Shown here piece by piece: positions 7,429 through 16,193 of a stretch of 16,193 nucleotides of DNA. Made by a program: the position numbers and the translations under genes. A model generated the notes under the pieces. That model searched no databases and was not told the origin of the DNA. It worked only from the letters and a program-made list of their open reading frames with translations. The stretch is taken from the NCBI GenBank assembly GCA_025201865.1, contig MU602803.1, positions 5,337 through 21,529 of the forward strand. The letters are read 5' to 3'. Each line of letters begins with the position of its first letter. Position 1 is the stretch's first letter. Source of the stretch: Ramicandelaber brevisporus (Eukaryota; Kickxellomycota; Ramicandelaberales; Ramicandelaberaceae).

Positions 7429-8589
7429 GCAACAGCAACAGCAACAACAACAGCACAAGCAACAACAACAACAACTCTCGCCTGCTCTTCAAACTCAGCC
7501 TTCATCCTCATCAAACTACTCGCAAGAAGAACAAACCACCACTACCACCACCGCGACAGCAACAGCAGCTACAGCTACAGCTACAGCTACAGCTACAACT
7601 GGAGAAGCAGTGGTTGCTGGTATGACACTGCCAACCAGTCCAACGTTCAAGAGTGTCAATGGTAATGGCTCGGTTGCTGTGAGACGAGCTATGGCTGTCG
7701 AAGCACTCGCACTGCTCAACAGTGGTGGTGGCAGCAGCAGTGGCGGCAGCAGTGGCAGTGGTATGAATGGACTTGGCGGCAGTGGCACAATGCGAGCTGG
7801 CTCAGAGCCTATTGCTCCCCAGCTGCAGCAACATCGTTCGACTCGCCCAAACAGTGCCATTCTGGCTCCAACTTCGCCCTCAGCTACTGCTGGCCAACAG
7901 GCTCCTCCATCAGCGATATCATCGGCCACGCTGGCCGCCGTTCGCAAAGCAGCTGACCATGAGGCTGGTAGCCAAGGACCGCGCCGAGCATCCAGCGAAC
8001 GGGCATTGCGCTCAACCAACAGCCAAACCAGCTCTAATCGAGCTCCGCACAGAAGCCCGTTGCCACAGCAGTTTCGGCGCGCACCATCGGCAGCGCCAGC
8101 AATACGTCAACAAACGCTGGACGAAAATGAAACCGTGTCTACTTCGGCTGCATCATCAGTGGCAGCAACACCTCGGCTTGGAACAAGGTCAGTTAGAAGC
8201 AAACTGAGCAGAGGCAGCGTACGCAGAAACAACAGCGTGAAGCGCTCATCAATGGCAGCGAGAAAACCAGCTCGCAGAGAGTCACTATTTACAATGGCGG
8301 CATCAATGCTTGGAGGTATCTCAGAATCTCAATCTAGCACTGGCGATAACACGGACAGTGACAGTGATGATATTGGCGATGATATTGGTGACGATGGTGA
8401 TGATATTGATGATGAGTATAATGAGGAGCATGCTGGATTTGGAGATTCTGGGAATGCAAGTGGGAATGTGAATGTGAATGGGAATGCGAGTGAATTTACC
8501 CCTGCAGGTGATTCTCTACATTCTTCAGCCACAGCTGCAGGCCACGAGCAGTTTATAGCATTTGGAGATAGCTACAGAGCAACAGTAAT

Positions 8590-8621
<32 letters not shown>

Positions 8622-10237
8622 GGCCACTTCCAAGGCGTAGAGTTCGATTGCGCAAATTTGGTAATGATATTCCAATGACTGACTTGTCAAAGGTTATCCA
8701 TGATCCGCAGGCAAGCCAGCTAAAGAATAGCTATGGTTTGGCAATGTCTCAGGCATTCCGTGGTCCAGCAACAATGACAACAACAACAACAACAACAACA
8801 ACAACAGCACCAACAGCGCCAGCAACAACCACTTCTCCTTATCCTTCTCTCTCTCACCAAACTGTCAAAAATTCACCAGACACAGCTTTGCCAAATATGA
8901 CGTCTCAGCCATTCCCAACTCTACACGACTCGATTGCCAACGGTAGCACTACAGCGGCTACAAGTGCAAGAAGCACTGCGATTCGAGACGATGATGACGG
9001 CTGGGAAGATGAAATTGAAGGCGCAGTGCCACTTCCTCGTCCATCGACCGTCCGGCCGCGAGGCTCAGCCAAGTTCGTGCCGATGGAGCTCGATGAGACT
9101 GATGCAGAGTCGAAAGCAGATGCACACGCCAAACAATTGCGTGAGCAGCATCTTGAGCCTCCAAAACGCAGTCTAATTGGAATGGCTCTCTCTCCAATAT
9201 CAACAACCATCAAGCACTTGCGAAGCTTGCCTTCAATTGTACCAAGAGTAGTCACTGGCCCCGTAGTCAGACACCACAATGCCCCAGTCATCCATGCACC
9301 AACTGATCTGGCCTCACCTGCTGCACAGAGACAGCGGCTTCAGCAACAGGCGTCGTCGTCAGCAGCGAGACAGAGAGGCGTCACAGTGGCTGCAGATACT
9401 GGCAGAGATGCAGACTCTGACTCCTCTGTGGCCATGGCAGCTGCAATCGCTAGACGTAGAGCGGAGAGACTTCCAAGCATGTCGGTATCAGTGTCTGACC
9501 CATCAGTCAGTGGCACGCCTTCAAATGGCTCGGCAGCTGCAATGTATCCTGTTCTTTCAGTGGTATCTGGTCGTGGCTCTGTAATCCGCAACGAAGCGCA
9601 CAGAAGGCACGGTTCGGCAGCCGCATCGGCAACTGCGGCATCATCGCCCGTGCTGAATGCTCGCGCCAGTGAGTACAATCCATTCACATCGATACTCTCT
9701 CTCGTTGGTGCAATCCCGCGTCGCCCATCGCCCGCACCTGTCTCCACAGCCTCCCAAGCCACTTCAGCATCGGCATCGGCATCGCAGAATACGGCGCCAT
9801 CCTCGCCGATACATGTTCCGCCAACTGTGGTCGAAATGCGCACCATTGGCCGTAACAACATTGCCCTGTCTGGACTACTTTCCAGTGCAGAACAAGCCAC
9901 GGCAGAAGCTCATTTGCAGCAGCGTCAGAATGAGGAGCTGGCGAAGTTAACTTCCGCTGCTGCTGCGCCACGAAATGGATACATTCGAAGACAGCATTCT
10001 AACAGTGCAGTGGGTTCCAACACTACAGGGGGTGTCGAGAGCGGAGACAAGGTATCCGCAGTGAGTCCTCGCATTCGGTTGAAGCACCCGCCAATGCCCA
10101 TCGATAGAGCACTACTGGCGCACATTGCAAAGGATTCCGTGAGCGACGCCGCCTCCATCAGCAATGGCGAAGCGAATGGCAGCGGCGGCAACAGCATTAG
10201 CATGTTCCCTGAACGATTAATGTCTAATTATTCTTAA
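7115..10237 (+). CDS. Large Ser/Ala/Thr/Gln-rich protein of unknown function
   Basis: No family recognised. Open for 1040 codons from the ATG at 7115 (the frame opens at 7070 after a TAG). Mostly disordered. About residues 91-120 are poly-Gln with an H-K break; 147-161 are Ala/Thr from ACAGCT repeats; about 206-228 are Ser/Gly-rich; about 280-400 are basic with several R-R-x-S sites of AGC-kinase type (Ser374, R-R-E-S ending at 390); 410-435 are Asp/Ser-rich; 493-502 are Gln and 555-564 are Thr. Three segments have ordinary composition and may be the functional parts: about 509-550 (K-F-G-N-D-I-P-M-T-D-L-S), 625-716 (D-D-D-D-G-W-E-D-E-I-E-G, then basic K-R-S-L-I-G-M-A-L-S-P) and about 850-960 (N-P-F-T-S-I-L-S-L-V-G-A). 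No signal peptide or membrane segment. It could be a scaffold or a phosphorylated regulator; neither is shown. Confidence 0.75.
7385..7474 (+). repeat. CAA/CAG tract, poly-Gln in the unknown protein
   Basis: Bases 7385-7453 give 23 consecutive Gln codons, mostly CAA and partly CAG. After CAC AAG, five more CAA follow (7460-7474). Confidence 0.9.
7571..7594 (+). repeat. ACAGCT hexamer repeat (Thr-Ala)
   Basis: Four perfect ACAGCT units, with degenerate units on both sides, code alternating Thr and Ala in the unknown protein. The same Thr/Ala hexamer type recurs in TRM5 and PSD2. Confidence 0.85.
8591..8620 (+). repeat. CAACAG repeat, ten Gln codons
   Basis: Five perfect CAACAG units code ten Gln in the unknown protein, just before a basic segment. 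Confidence 0.85.
8777..8806 (+). repeat. ACA triplet repeat, ten Thr codons
   Basis: Ten uninterrupted ACA codons in the unknown protein. Confidence 0.85.
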
Positions 10238-10270
10238 CATTGTTACTCCCACAGCAGCAGTAGTAGTAGC

Positions 10271-10317
<47 letters not shown>

Positions 10318-10889
10318 CAGTATCAGTAGTAGCTCACTTTACTATTATTATTTTTGAAAAGAATATTCCTTATTCGATACTGTGTTTTCAACAATCGATG
10401 AATCTCCGCTTTCGGTAGAAGGAGGCAGCAAGCCGCAAAAATGATTCGCCATCCAGCCAAGCCAACACTTCTGGTAGCTGACCAGTGCTTGCCTCCTAGC
10501 ACAACCATAGTATCTACACTGACCTCGCCTCTTTCCTTTTTGCACAAAGCAGATAAAAGCGGACGACGTGACCACGCGCCATCGGTTCCGTTGACTACGT
10601 CCTTCATTCTGCACAAGACTTTCGTTCACGTTCATAAACACACTACTGTGTGCTCACCCACACTGACCACTGCGGTTACCTAGACTCTATCACGCTTTTT
10701 TTTTTCTCGATTCAGGGTCGACTTCCCCTTTCACACTTACTCACACCTCGCTTTTCTTCAACAAAAAACAACAACAACAAAAAAACACGCCACTTCGCGT
10801 TCTCCATACACTGTCTTTCTCTTCTTCTCCCTTCTTGACACTCTTGCTATTCAGTGAGCCAGCTCAGTCCACTTGAGCTTAGTCGACTA
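10238..10889 (+). other. Intergenic: AGT microsatellite and PSD2 5' region
   Basis: Contains the AGT/AGC repeat (10253-10333) just after the stop of the unknown gene. A GATAAAAG TATA-like word lies at about 10551-10558. Two acceptor-like pyrimidine-AG stretches follow, ending at about 10715 (TTCTCGATTCAG) and at 10854 (TTGCTATTCAG). Pyrimidine-rich leader sequence fills most of 10690-10853. An 80-codon ORF (10441-10683) begins with ATG but has no recognisable domain. PSD2 may therefore have an intron in its 5' leader, but I found no strong donor. Confidence 0.4.
10253..10333 (+). repeat. AGT/AGC microsatellite, 27 triplets
   Basis: It contains 15 uninterrupted AGT units (10271-10315), flanked by AGC/AGT mixtures and one ATC. 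It begins 16 bases after the TAA at 10235-10237 and is in the same frame as the unknown gene, where every unit but one would read as Ser. Confidence 0.95.
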
Positions 10890-13800
10890 ATGCCGGTTTC
10901 AGCGTCCAACCCGTCATCTGCTGGTGCTGGTGCTGGTGCTACTGCTACTGCTGCGGCTGCTTCGACACCTCCACCGCCGATTGTTGTCCGCGCTCATATT
11001 GTTCGCGCTCGTAATCTCACTCTCAAGTCCAACGGCAATGCGCCAGATCCTTTCGCAGTCGCTCGTTTGGGCCGCCAGAAACGATCTACTCACACCATTG
11101 TTCGTTCTCAGCATCCGCTCTGGAACGTTGCACTTGACTTTGCTCTGCCAAGAACGCGGCTGAGCGGAGGTACAGCGGGCAGTGCGAATGGAGGTACTGG
11201 GGATGTGGTTGTTAGGCAGCTGAATGATGTTGCTGTGGGATTAACGCTGTGGAGCCGAGACATGTTGTTCGGAAGAGTTTACCTGGGTGGATTCCAACTG
11301 CCGTTGGAGGTTTTGGTCGACAGCCGTGGCGGGCCAGTCAGCTGGCGCGGCGCCACAGGCAGCGAGTCTCATTCCACGAAGAACACAGCGTCAACAGCAA
11401 CAACAGCAGCAGCGAGTTCATTGGAGCCGCACTGGTATGGCGGTGGATTGCGCTGGATACCGCTGGAACCACGTCCTGGCCGACATGATGTGGTTTCTGG
11501 AGAGGTGTTGGTTGCATTCGGGATTGATTTGCCAGAACCAGAGATATTGAAAACACCCGGATGGATTCGGCAGTGGCTGTCATTTGTATCGCAGGTTGTG
11601 TCTCTTCAGCAGTACATTTCATCAGTTGGATTGATTCATTTTCAGCAGCATCAGGAACAGCAGCACCAGCAGCAACAACAACAGCAACAACAGCATCAGC
11701 AGATACAAAGACAGTCATCGATTAATGCAATGCGCCAACTGAGTCTACAGCGGAAAAGAAGCAACAGTTTGAACACAGGCACTGCACCTGTATCTCCAGA
11801 GCATGTTACAAACACTGCAATCGCCACTTCATCAGCATTAAAAACGGAGTTTGCCGGCACTCGTGATGGCAAAGGTGCATTGTCACATGTCAACTCGTGT
11901 GATGTGTTGTTTGCGGCGGATGGCAATGAAGATCAGCCACATTGTGTCCACAACGAAGAAGATGACGAGGAAGATGCGGTTTTAAAGGCACTAACTCGCC
12001 GACTCTCCATCAACCAAATGTTTGCAACCGGCGATGTCATTGGCACTGGACGTGGCTTCCGCTCGGGTGAGCATTGTGACGATGAACCTGAATGTGATGA
12101 ACACGAGGTGAACGAAGAAGAAGAAGAAGAAGAAGACGATGGTGATGGGTATGAGACTGCGTCATCAATGTCGGATTTTGCATTGGATGATAGTGACAGC
12201 GATGCTGATATGCATGATTTGTCGGCCGATTTATTACCCGAGCTACCTTCAAAGGTTGCAATTTCTACCAATGAAGATGTTCAAACCACCACCGCCACCA
12301 CCACAGCCATTGCCATAGATACGACTACAGCTACAGCTACAGCAGCAACAACATCAGCGGCAGCGGCAGCAGAGGAAGATCAGTTTGTCAGAAATCTTTC
12401 ACAGAGACTACGAAGACTGAGTGACGCGTCAACAACCAGTGCATTGAACAGACATCCAACTATGCGAACCATCTCACGGAGAATGTCAAATGTGGCCACA
12501 ACTGCAGTGGCTCAACCGACGACGGCTGGCACAGAGTCTGATGTTCCATTGGCTCCCTCTGGAACAGCCACAGTCGATATTGGACAGCGACAAACCACCG
12601 CAGGAGCTAGTGGAAGTGGTGCTGATATTGACAATGATCCATTTGTAGGAGTGGTTTGTATTGAGATTGTATCTGCCTCGAATCTGCCTCGCTTCAAGAA
12701 TATGGCGCGTCCTGGTTTCCAGATGGATCCATTTGTGGTTACAACGTTTAGTCGACATACATTCCGGACAAGATCAAGCAAACACACTCTGAACCCAGCG
12801 TGGAATAGCCGACTTCATTTCCATCTCCGCAGTTCCGAACAACACTATCCAGTGCGATTTGTAGTTTACAATCACATCTCACTGCGCAACAACACTCATG
12901 TCGGCACAGCCACTGTCCCAATTGACTCGATCATTGCTGGTTCTCATGGCAGTAGCACTCCAACAGCAGTGCCACTCCACCAGTCCACATCATCATCGTC
13001 TAGCAGCGGAGGTGAGTCGCCGTCTCAAACAGCTGCTGACTTGTCCGGAGGCATTCGTCGCATTTTGAGTCCACCTCTTGTTGCCAAGTCCAAGTCGAAG
13101 CCAGGCGGAAGTCTTCCATCACAGCAACAGTCATCATCATCAGCGACAACAACAGCAGCAGCCGAGTCAGCAACAGCCGCGCCGGCAGCCGAACCAACTG
13201 AGCTTGGCGCAGCAACACAGATTGAGTTTATCGAGATGACAGTTCCGCTTCGACTGGCTTCTCGCAATGCTCCATTGGCAGATTCCTCGACTGAATCAAC
13301 CCTAACTGTGCGCATCTCTTACACTCCATACGGTCTGCTTTATCGCAAGTTCTGGAACATTTTTGCAACCATTTATGATGCCGATGAAGATCAGCGATTA
13401 AACGAGCTGGAGGTACACTCAATGCTGGATTCAGTTGGGAGCACTCTTAGTGATGCTACAGTTGCATCGTGCTTTGCCAAATTTGGACAGAATGCAATCT
13501 CAGCAACATCATCATTGCAGTCTCAGAGCTCACAACAATCTGCACATCAGCCATTGCTTGTCGGTGGTGCTAAACCTACTGAAGTCACTGCTGACGATTT
13601 GGTATCATGGCTGTGCGATATCACTACAAAGGTTGGTGGCACATTGCATGAATCCCGCCGGAGTCGGTTTTCTCGGATGGCAGGAATTCCTCGCAAGCTG
13701 TTCGGTAGACGCCGGCAGCGTGGCAGTGATGGGCCAACATCCTCGGCATCATCAGTGAGCCGTGGTTACGAGTCAGATAGCGAAATCAGCACTTCAATGC

Positions 13801-14420
13801 CAACTTCAATGACATCTACGCCTGGAATTGCTCCGTCAGCATCAGCATCAGCATCAGCATCAGCGGCTTTGATGTCTGCACCTGTATCTCGAACACCACG
13901 CCAAGGATTGCCGCGTGCTGTCATCTCATCTGTTGTGAAGGCTCCCCGTCAAATCGGTGGTCTTTTCCGAGGACACTCTAACAGCACTAATGGCACTAAT
14001 AGCACTAATGGCACTAATGGAACAACTGGTCGCATTCAGACTCAACAATTTCCGATTCGAGTAACACAGACAACAAGTGGCACTGTTATGACAAACGGTG
14101 GAAGTAATAGTAGCGGTGATGATGACGCAGCGGTATCAACAACCGTCGAAGCTGGATATCCATTCCCTCCAAGACAGCGCAGCCGTTCTATAGATTTTGG
14201 CGACATCAAGAGCGCAGGTGCATCACCCGCCTTCTCTCCGTCTGTGAGCAATCCAGCACTGCGAACCACCTCCGTGGCAATTGGTTCACCAGCTACTCTG
14301 CAGCAGCAAGAACAGCAGCGTCGTGCACTGGGCACAGCATCTCCGATGAAGCGCGCAGGTCATTTCATTGCAAGATTAGCCATGTCGCCGCTTCACTCAG
14401 CTCGATTGATCACTCGCTCT

Positions 14421-14451
<31 letters not shown>

Positions 14452-16004
14452 ACAGCTACAATGCAAACGGCAATGCAGATTATGCACGGGCTGTGAGTGC
14501 ACAGCTGCAGCGCCATCAAGCTCAGCAGATGCAAATATCAGCGTGTGCTTCACATCATATGCAACATCGTGCAGCCTCAGCCGCTCCACTATCTTCTCAT
14601 GAAATATCACCTTCTCCAATGTTAATGGCACACACCGAACGTAGCATTCCAGATACTCTTTCTCTTGCTACAGTGACTAACAACCCAACCTCACGTCCAC
14701 CATCGCAGCTCTCTCACCAACTCGCCCCCTCAGGCACTACCTCTACTCCACCTCCTCCACAGCCGTCTTTATCCACTGCAGCCCAGAATGATTCAGAAGA
14801 GCGAGTGTTCTGCTTCAGCAAGTGTCCATTCTGCCTTCATCGGCATCCAATCGCCAACGCCCCTTCAGACGTCGCAGTCATTACTCACATTGTGCTCTGT
14901 GTATCAAAAGATCCTGCTCGTGCCAGTCGTCCGGTTGTTGGCAATTGGGTTACCGAGCAGCAAGCACAGCGCAAGTGGTTCACCCGAGTGTTCAAGTACT
15001 TGGGCTACGGCCGATACAATGTCACCAAGACCAACGCCAACATCATTGTTGTGGATCGTCTCACTGGTCAGCAAGTGGAGGAACTCATTCCAACTTACAT
15101 CCGCCTGGGCATTCGACTCATTTATCGCAATTTGATGTCGAAGACCACAGTCGAGTCTCGCACCATTCGGCAGTTCATGGCCAAGCAGACTGCACGTCAA
15201 GGGCGTCGCTTTGACGACCCGCAATCCGTGCGCGATATCATGCCATTCGTTCGGTTCTACCACATTGACTTGGACGAAATGCTGCTGTCCATCGACGAGT
15301 TCAAAACATTCAACCAGTTCTTCTACCGCCAACTCAAGCCTGGTGCTCGTGCCGTTACGAATCCTGAGAACCCTCGCATCTGTGTCTCGCCTGCCGATTC
15401 GCGTTGCACCGTGTTTGCCAACATTGACGATGCTACCCGGCTCTGGATCAAGGGCGACAAGTTCACGCTGCTCAAGCTCCTCGGCAACGACGCAGAACTC
15501 GCTCAGCAGTTTGCTGGTGGCTCCATTGCAGTGTTTAGACTGGCCCCTCAAGACTATCACCGCTTCCATGTTCCGGCTGATGGCATCTTCACCGAGCCAC
15601 CTCGTCACATTGCTGGTCAGTATTTCACTGTCAACCCAATGGCTATCAAGTCTGCCCTCGATGTCTTTGGCGACAATGCTCGCACCGTCTCCATTTTACA
15701 CACTCAAGAGTTTGGCAAGATTGCCATCATCTCTGTTGGTGCCATGATGGTCGGGTCGATTGTTCACACGAGTCCAGTTGGCACGCCTGTCAAGAGAGGA
15801 ATCGACGAACACGGATACTTCCAGTTTGGCGGCAGCACTGTGATATTGGTGTTTGAGAAGGGTAAGATTGAGTTTGATAAGGATTTACTGAGAAACTCAA
15901 ACGAACCAATTGAGACATTAGTGAGAGTTGGCATGTCAATTGGAAAGGCACCTTCTACTTCTACTTCCACTTCTACTTCCACTTCGAATTCTCTCACGAA
16001 ATAA
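10890..16004 (+). CDS. PSD2: Phosphatidylserine decarboxylase, Psd2 type (C2-C2-EF-hand-PSD)
   Basis: Decarboxylates phosphatidylserine to phosphatidylethanolamine; in fungi this type acts at Golgi/endosomal membranes. 1704 residues from the ATG at 10890 (the frame opens earlier, at a GTG behind an acceptor-like AG), longer than typical Psd2. First C2 about 31-215 (A-P-D-P-F, Asp53); poly-Gln about 252-275; acidic tract 409-419 followed by Y421-E-T-A; second C2 about 585-690 (M-D-P-F, Asp613). Both C2s lack most Asp ligands, so calcium binding is doubtful. Single EF-hand loop 830-841 (D-A-D-E-D-Q-R-L-N-E-L-E; Gln replaces the usual Gly at position 6). A long disordered stretch covers about 940-1300. 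A zinc-finger-like C1312-x2-C1315-x17-H1333-x3-C1337 follows. PSD domain to the end: S-P-A-D (Asp1503), Y-H-R-F-H (His1557, His1560), and self-cleavage motif G-G-S-T with Ser1649 as the future pyruvoyl residue. The Asp-His-Ser self-processing triad is complete, giving an alpha chain of 56 residues. Function firm. Confidence 0.95.
13836..13865 (+). repeat. TCAGCA hexamer repeat (Ser-Ala) in PSD2
   Basis: Five units, the last with a silent change (TCAGCG), code alternating Ser-Ala in the disordered linker between the EF-hand and the zinc-finger-like region. Confidence 0.85.
13983..14018 (+). repeat. 18-bp tandem repeat in PSD2 (S-T-N-G-T-N)
   Basis: Two perfect head-to-tail 18-bp units. Each unit itself is two 9-bp near-copies (AGCACTAAT, GGCACTAAT). 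It produces N-x-T sequons, which are irrelevant if the linker is cytosolic. Confidence 0.85.
14421..14450 (+). repeat. AGCAAC hexamer repeat (Ser-Asn) in PSD2
   Basis: Five perfect units coding Ser-Asn repeats, directly after the basic A-M-S-P-containing segment. Confidence 0.85.
15953..15985 (+). repeat. TCTACT/TCCACT repeat at the PSD2 C-terminus (Ser-Thr)
   Basis: A degenerate hexamer repeat adds a Ser-Thr tail after the conserved PSD fold. It lies in the small alpha chain, downstream of the pyruvoyl-forming serine, an unusual place for an expanding repeat. Confidence 0.8.
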
Positions 16005-16193
16005 TCAATCTAACTTTTAAGTAACTTTCTTGCTTTAATCATCATTTAATATGTGTGTCAACCATGAGAAAGTCAAATGGGGATATGGGTTTCATTGCAA
16101 ACGACTGATTGAACAATCTGGCTATTTTTGAAGAAGAGGAAGAAGAAGAGCAAAAAGGAAAAGAAAGGATTGGAAATGGAACTTATCCACGGC

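Noticed and set aside
7070-7492. Poly-Leu and poly-Val ORFs on the minus strand
   Set aside because: They are complements of the CAA/CAG tract in the unknown gene; the same explains the poly-Leu ORF opposite the start of MPP10.
10441-10683. 80-codon ORF upstream of PSD2 as a separate gene
   Set aside because: No domain, unremarkable composition, sits in a pyrimidine-rich leader region; it may be partly transcribed but there is no support as a protein.
13983-14018. N-glycosylation cluster in PSD2
   Set aside because: The N-x-T sequons come from an 18-bp tandem repeat in a linker between cytosolic-type domains; there is no signal peptide or membrane segment to place it in the ER lumen.
14904-15608. 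234-codon minus-strand ORF opposite the PSD catalytic domain
   Set aside because: The other strand carries the conserved decarboxylase motifs in full; the antisense frame is a codon-usage shadow.

Overview
The window is nuclear DNA of a eukaryote, most probably a fungus and possibly an early-diverging (chytrid-like or related) lineage. The evidence is a C2-C2-EF-hand-GGST phosphatidylserine decarboxylase of the fungal Psd2 type, an Mpp10 and a Trm5 (both eukaryotic ribosome/tRNA biogenesis proteins), a Sec14-like CRAL-TRIO protein, and a small secreted protein with a GPI-type tail. Genes are compact, almost free of introns, and rich in homopolymeric amino-acid tracts (Q, S, T, A, D/E) written by triplet and hexamer microsatellites. 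The placement within fungi is inference from style and content, not from a phylogeny. I see no rRNA, tRNA, transposon, CRISPR or bacterial/phage feature.

Layout. Three genes run leftward: a small secreted, probably GPI-anchored protein with two CX3C pairs (512 to 63), a CRAL-TRIO (Sec14-like) protein with a hydrophobic C-terminal tail (2599 to 833), and TRM5, the tRNA(m1G37) methyltransferase (4644 to 2959). A divergent promoter of about 420 bp separates TRM5 from three rightward genes: MPP10 (5068-6999), a large low-complexity protein of unknown function (7115-10237), and PSD2, a 1704-residue phosphatidylserine decarboxylase (10890-16004). MPP10 and the unknown gene are separated by only 115 bp, and the MPP10 stop codon lies inside an AATAAA signal.

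How the genes may work together. TRM5 and MPP10 share one promoter region, and both belong to the translation-machinery growth programme (tRNA modification; U3 snoRNP/SSU processome). PSD2 and the CRAL-TRIO protein could both act in phosphatidylserine/phosphatidylethanolamine metabolism. In yeast, Psd2 works with the Sec14-like protein Pdr17/PstB2 and the VAP protein Scs2. In this window both proteins carry an acidic tract followed by Y-x-(S/T)-A, which resembles a phospho-FFAT (VAP-binding) motif. That parallel is the most interesting protein-level observation here, but it is a hypothesis.

The most interesting nucleotide-level observation is the TRM5 5' region. A TATA box, a well-placed ATG at 4895 and an 83-codon ORF end in TGATG overlapping the first TRM5-frame ATG. 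A consensus-looking donor and an acceptor would splice the same ORF in frame to TRM5 across a 92-nt intron. It is therefore either an unrecognised first exon or a regulatory upstream ORF. Several apparent ORF starts in the window are non-ATG codons (TTG, GTG). I placed each start at the first in-frame ATG and say where a 5' exon might be missing.
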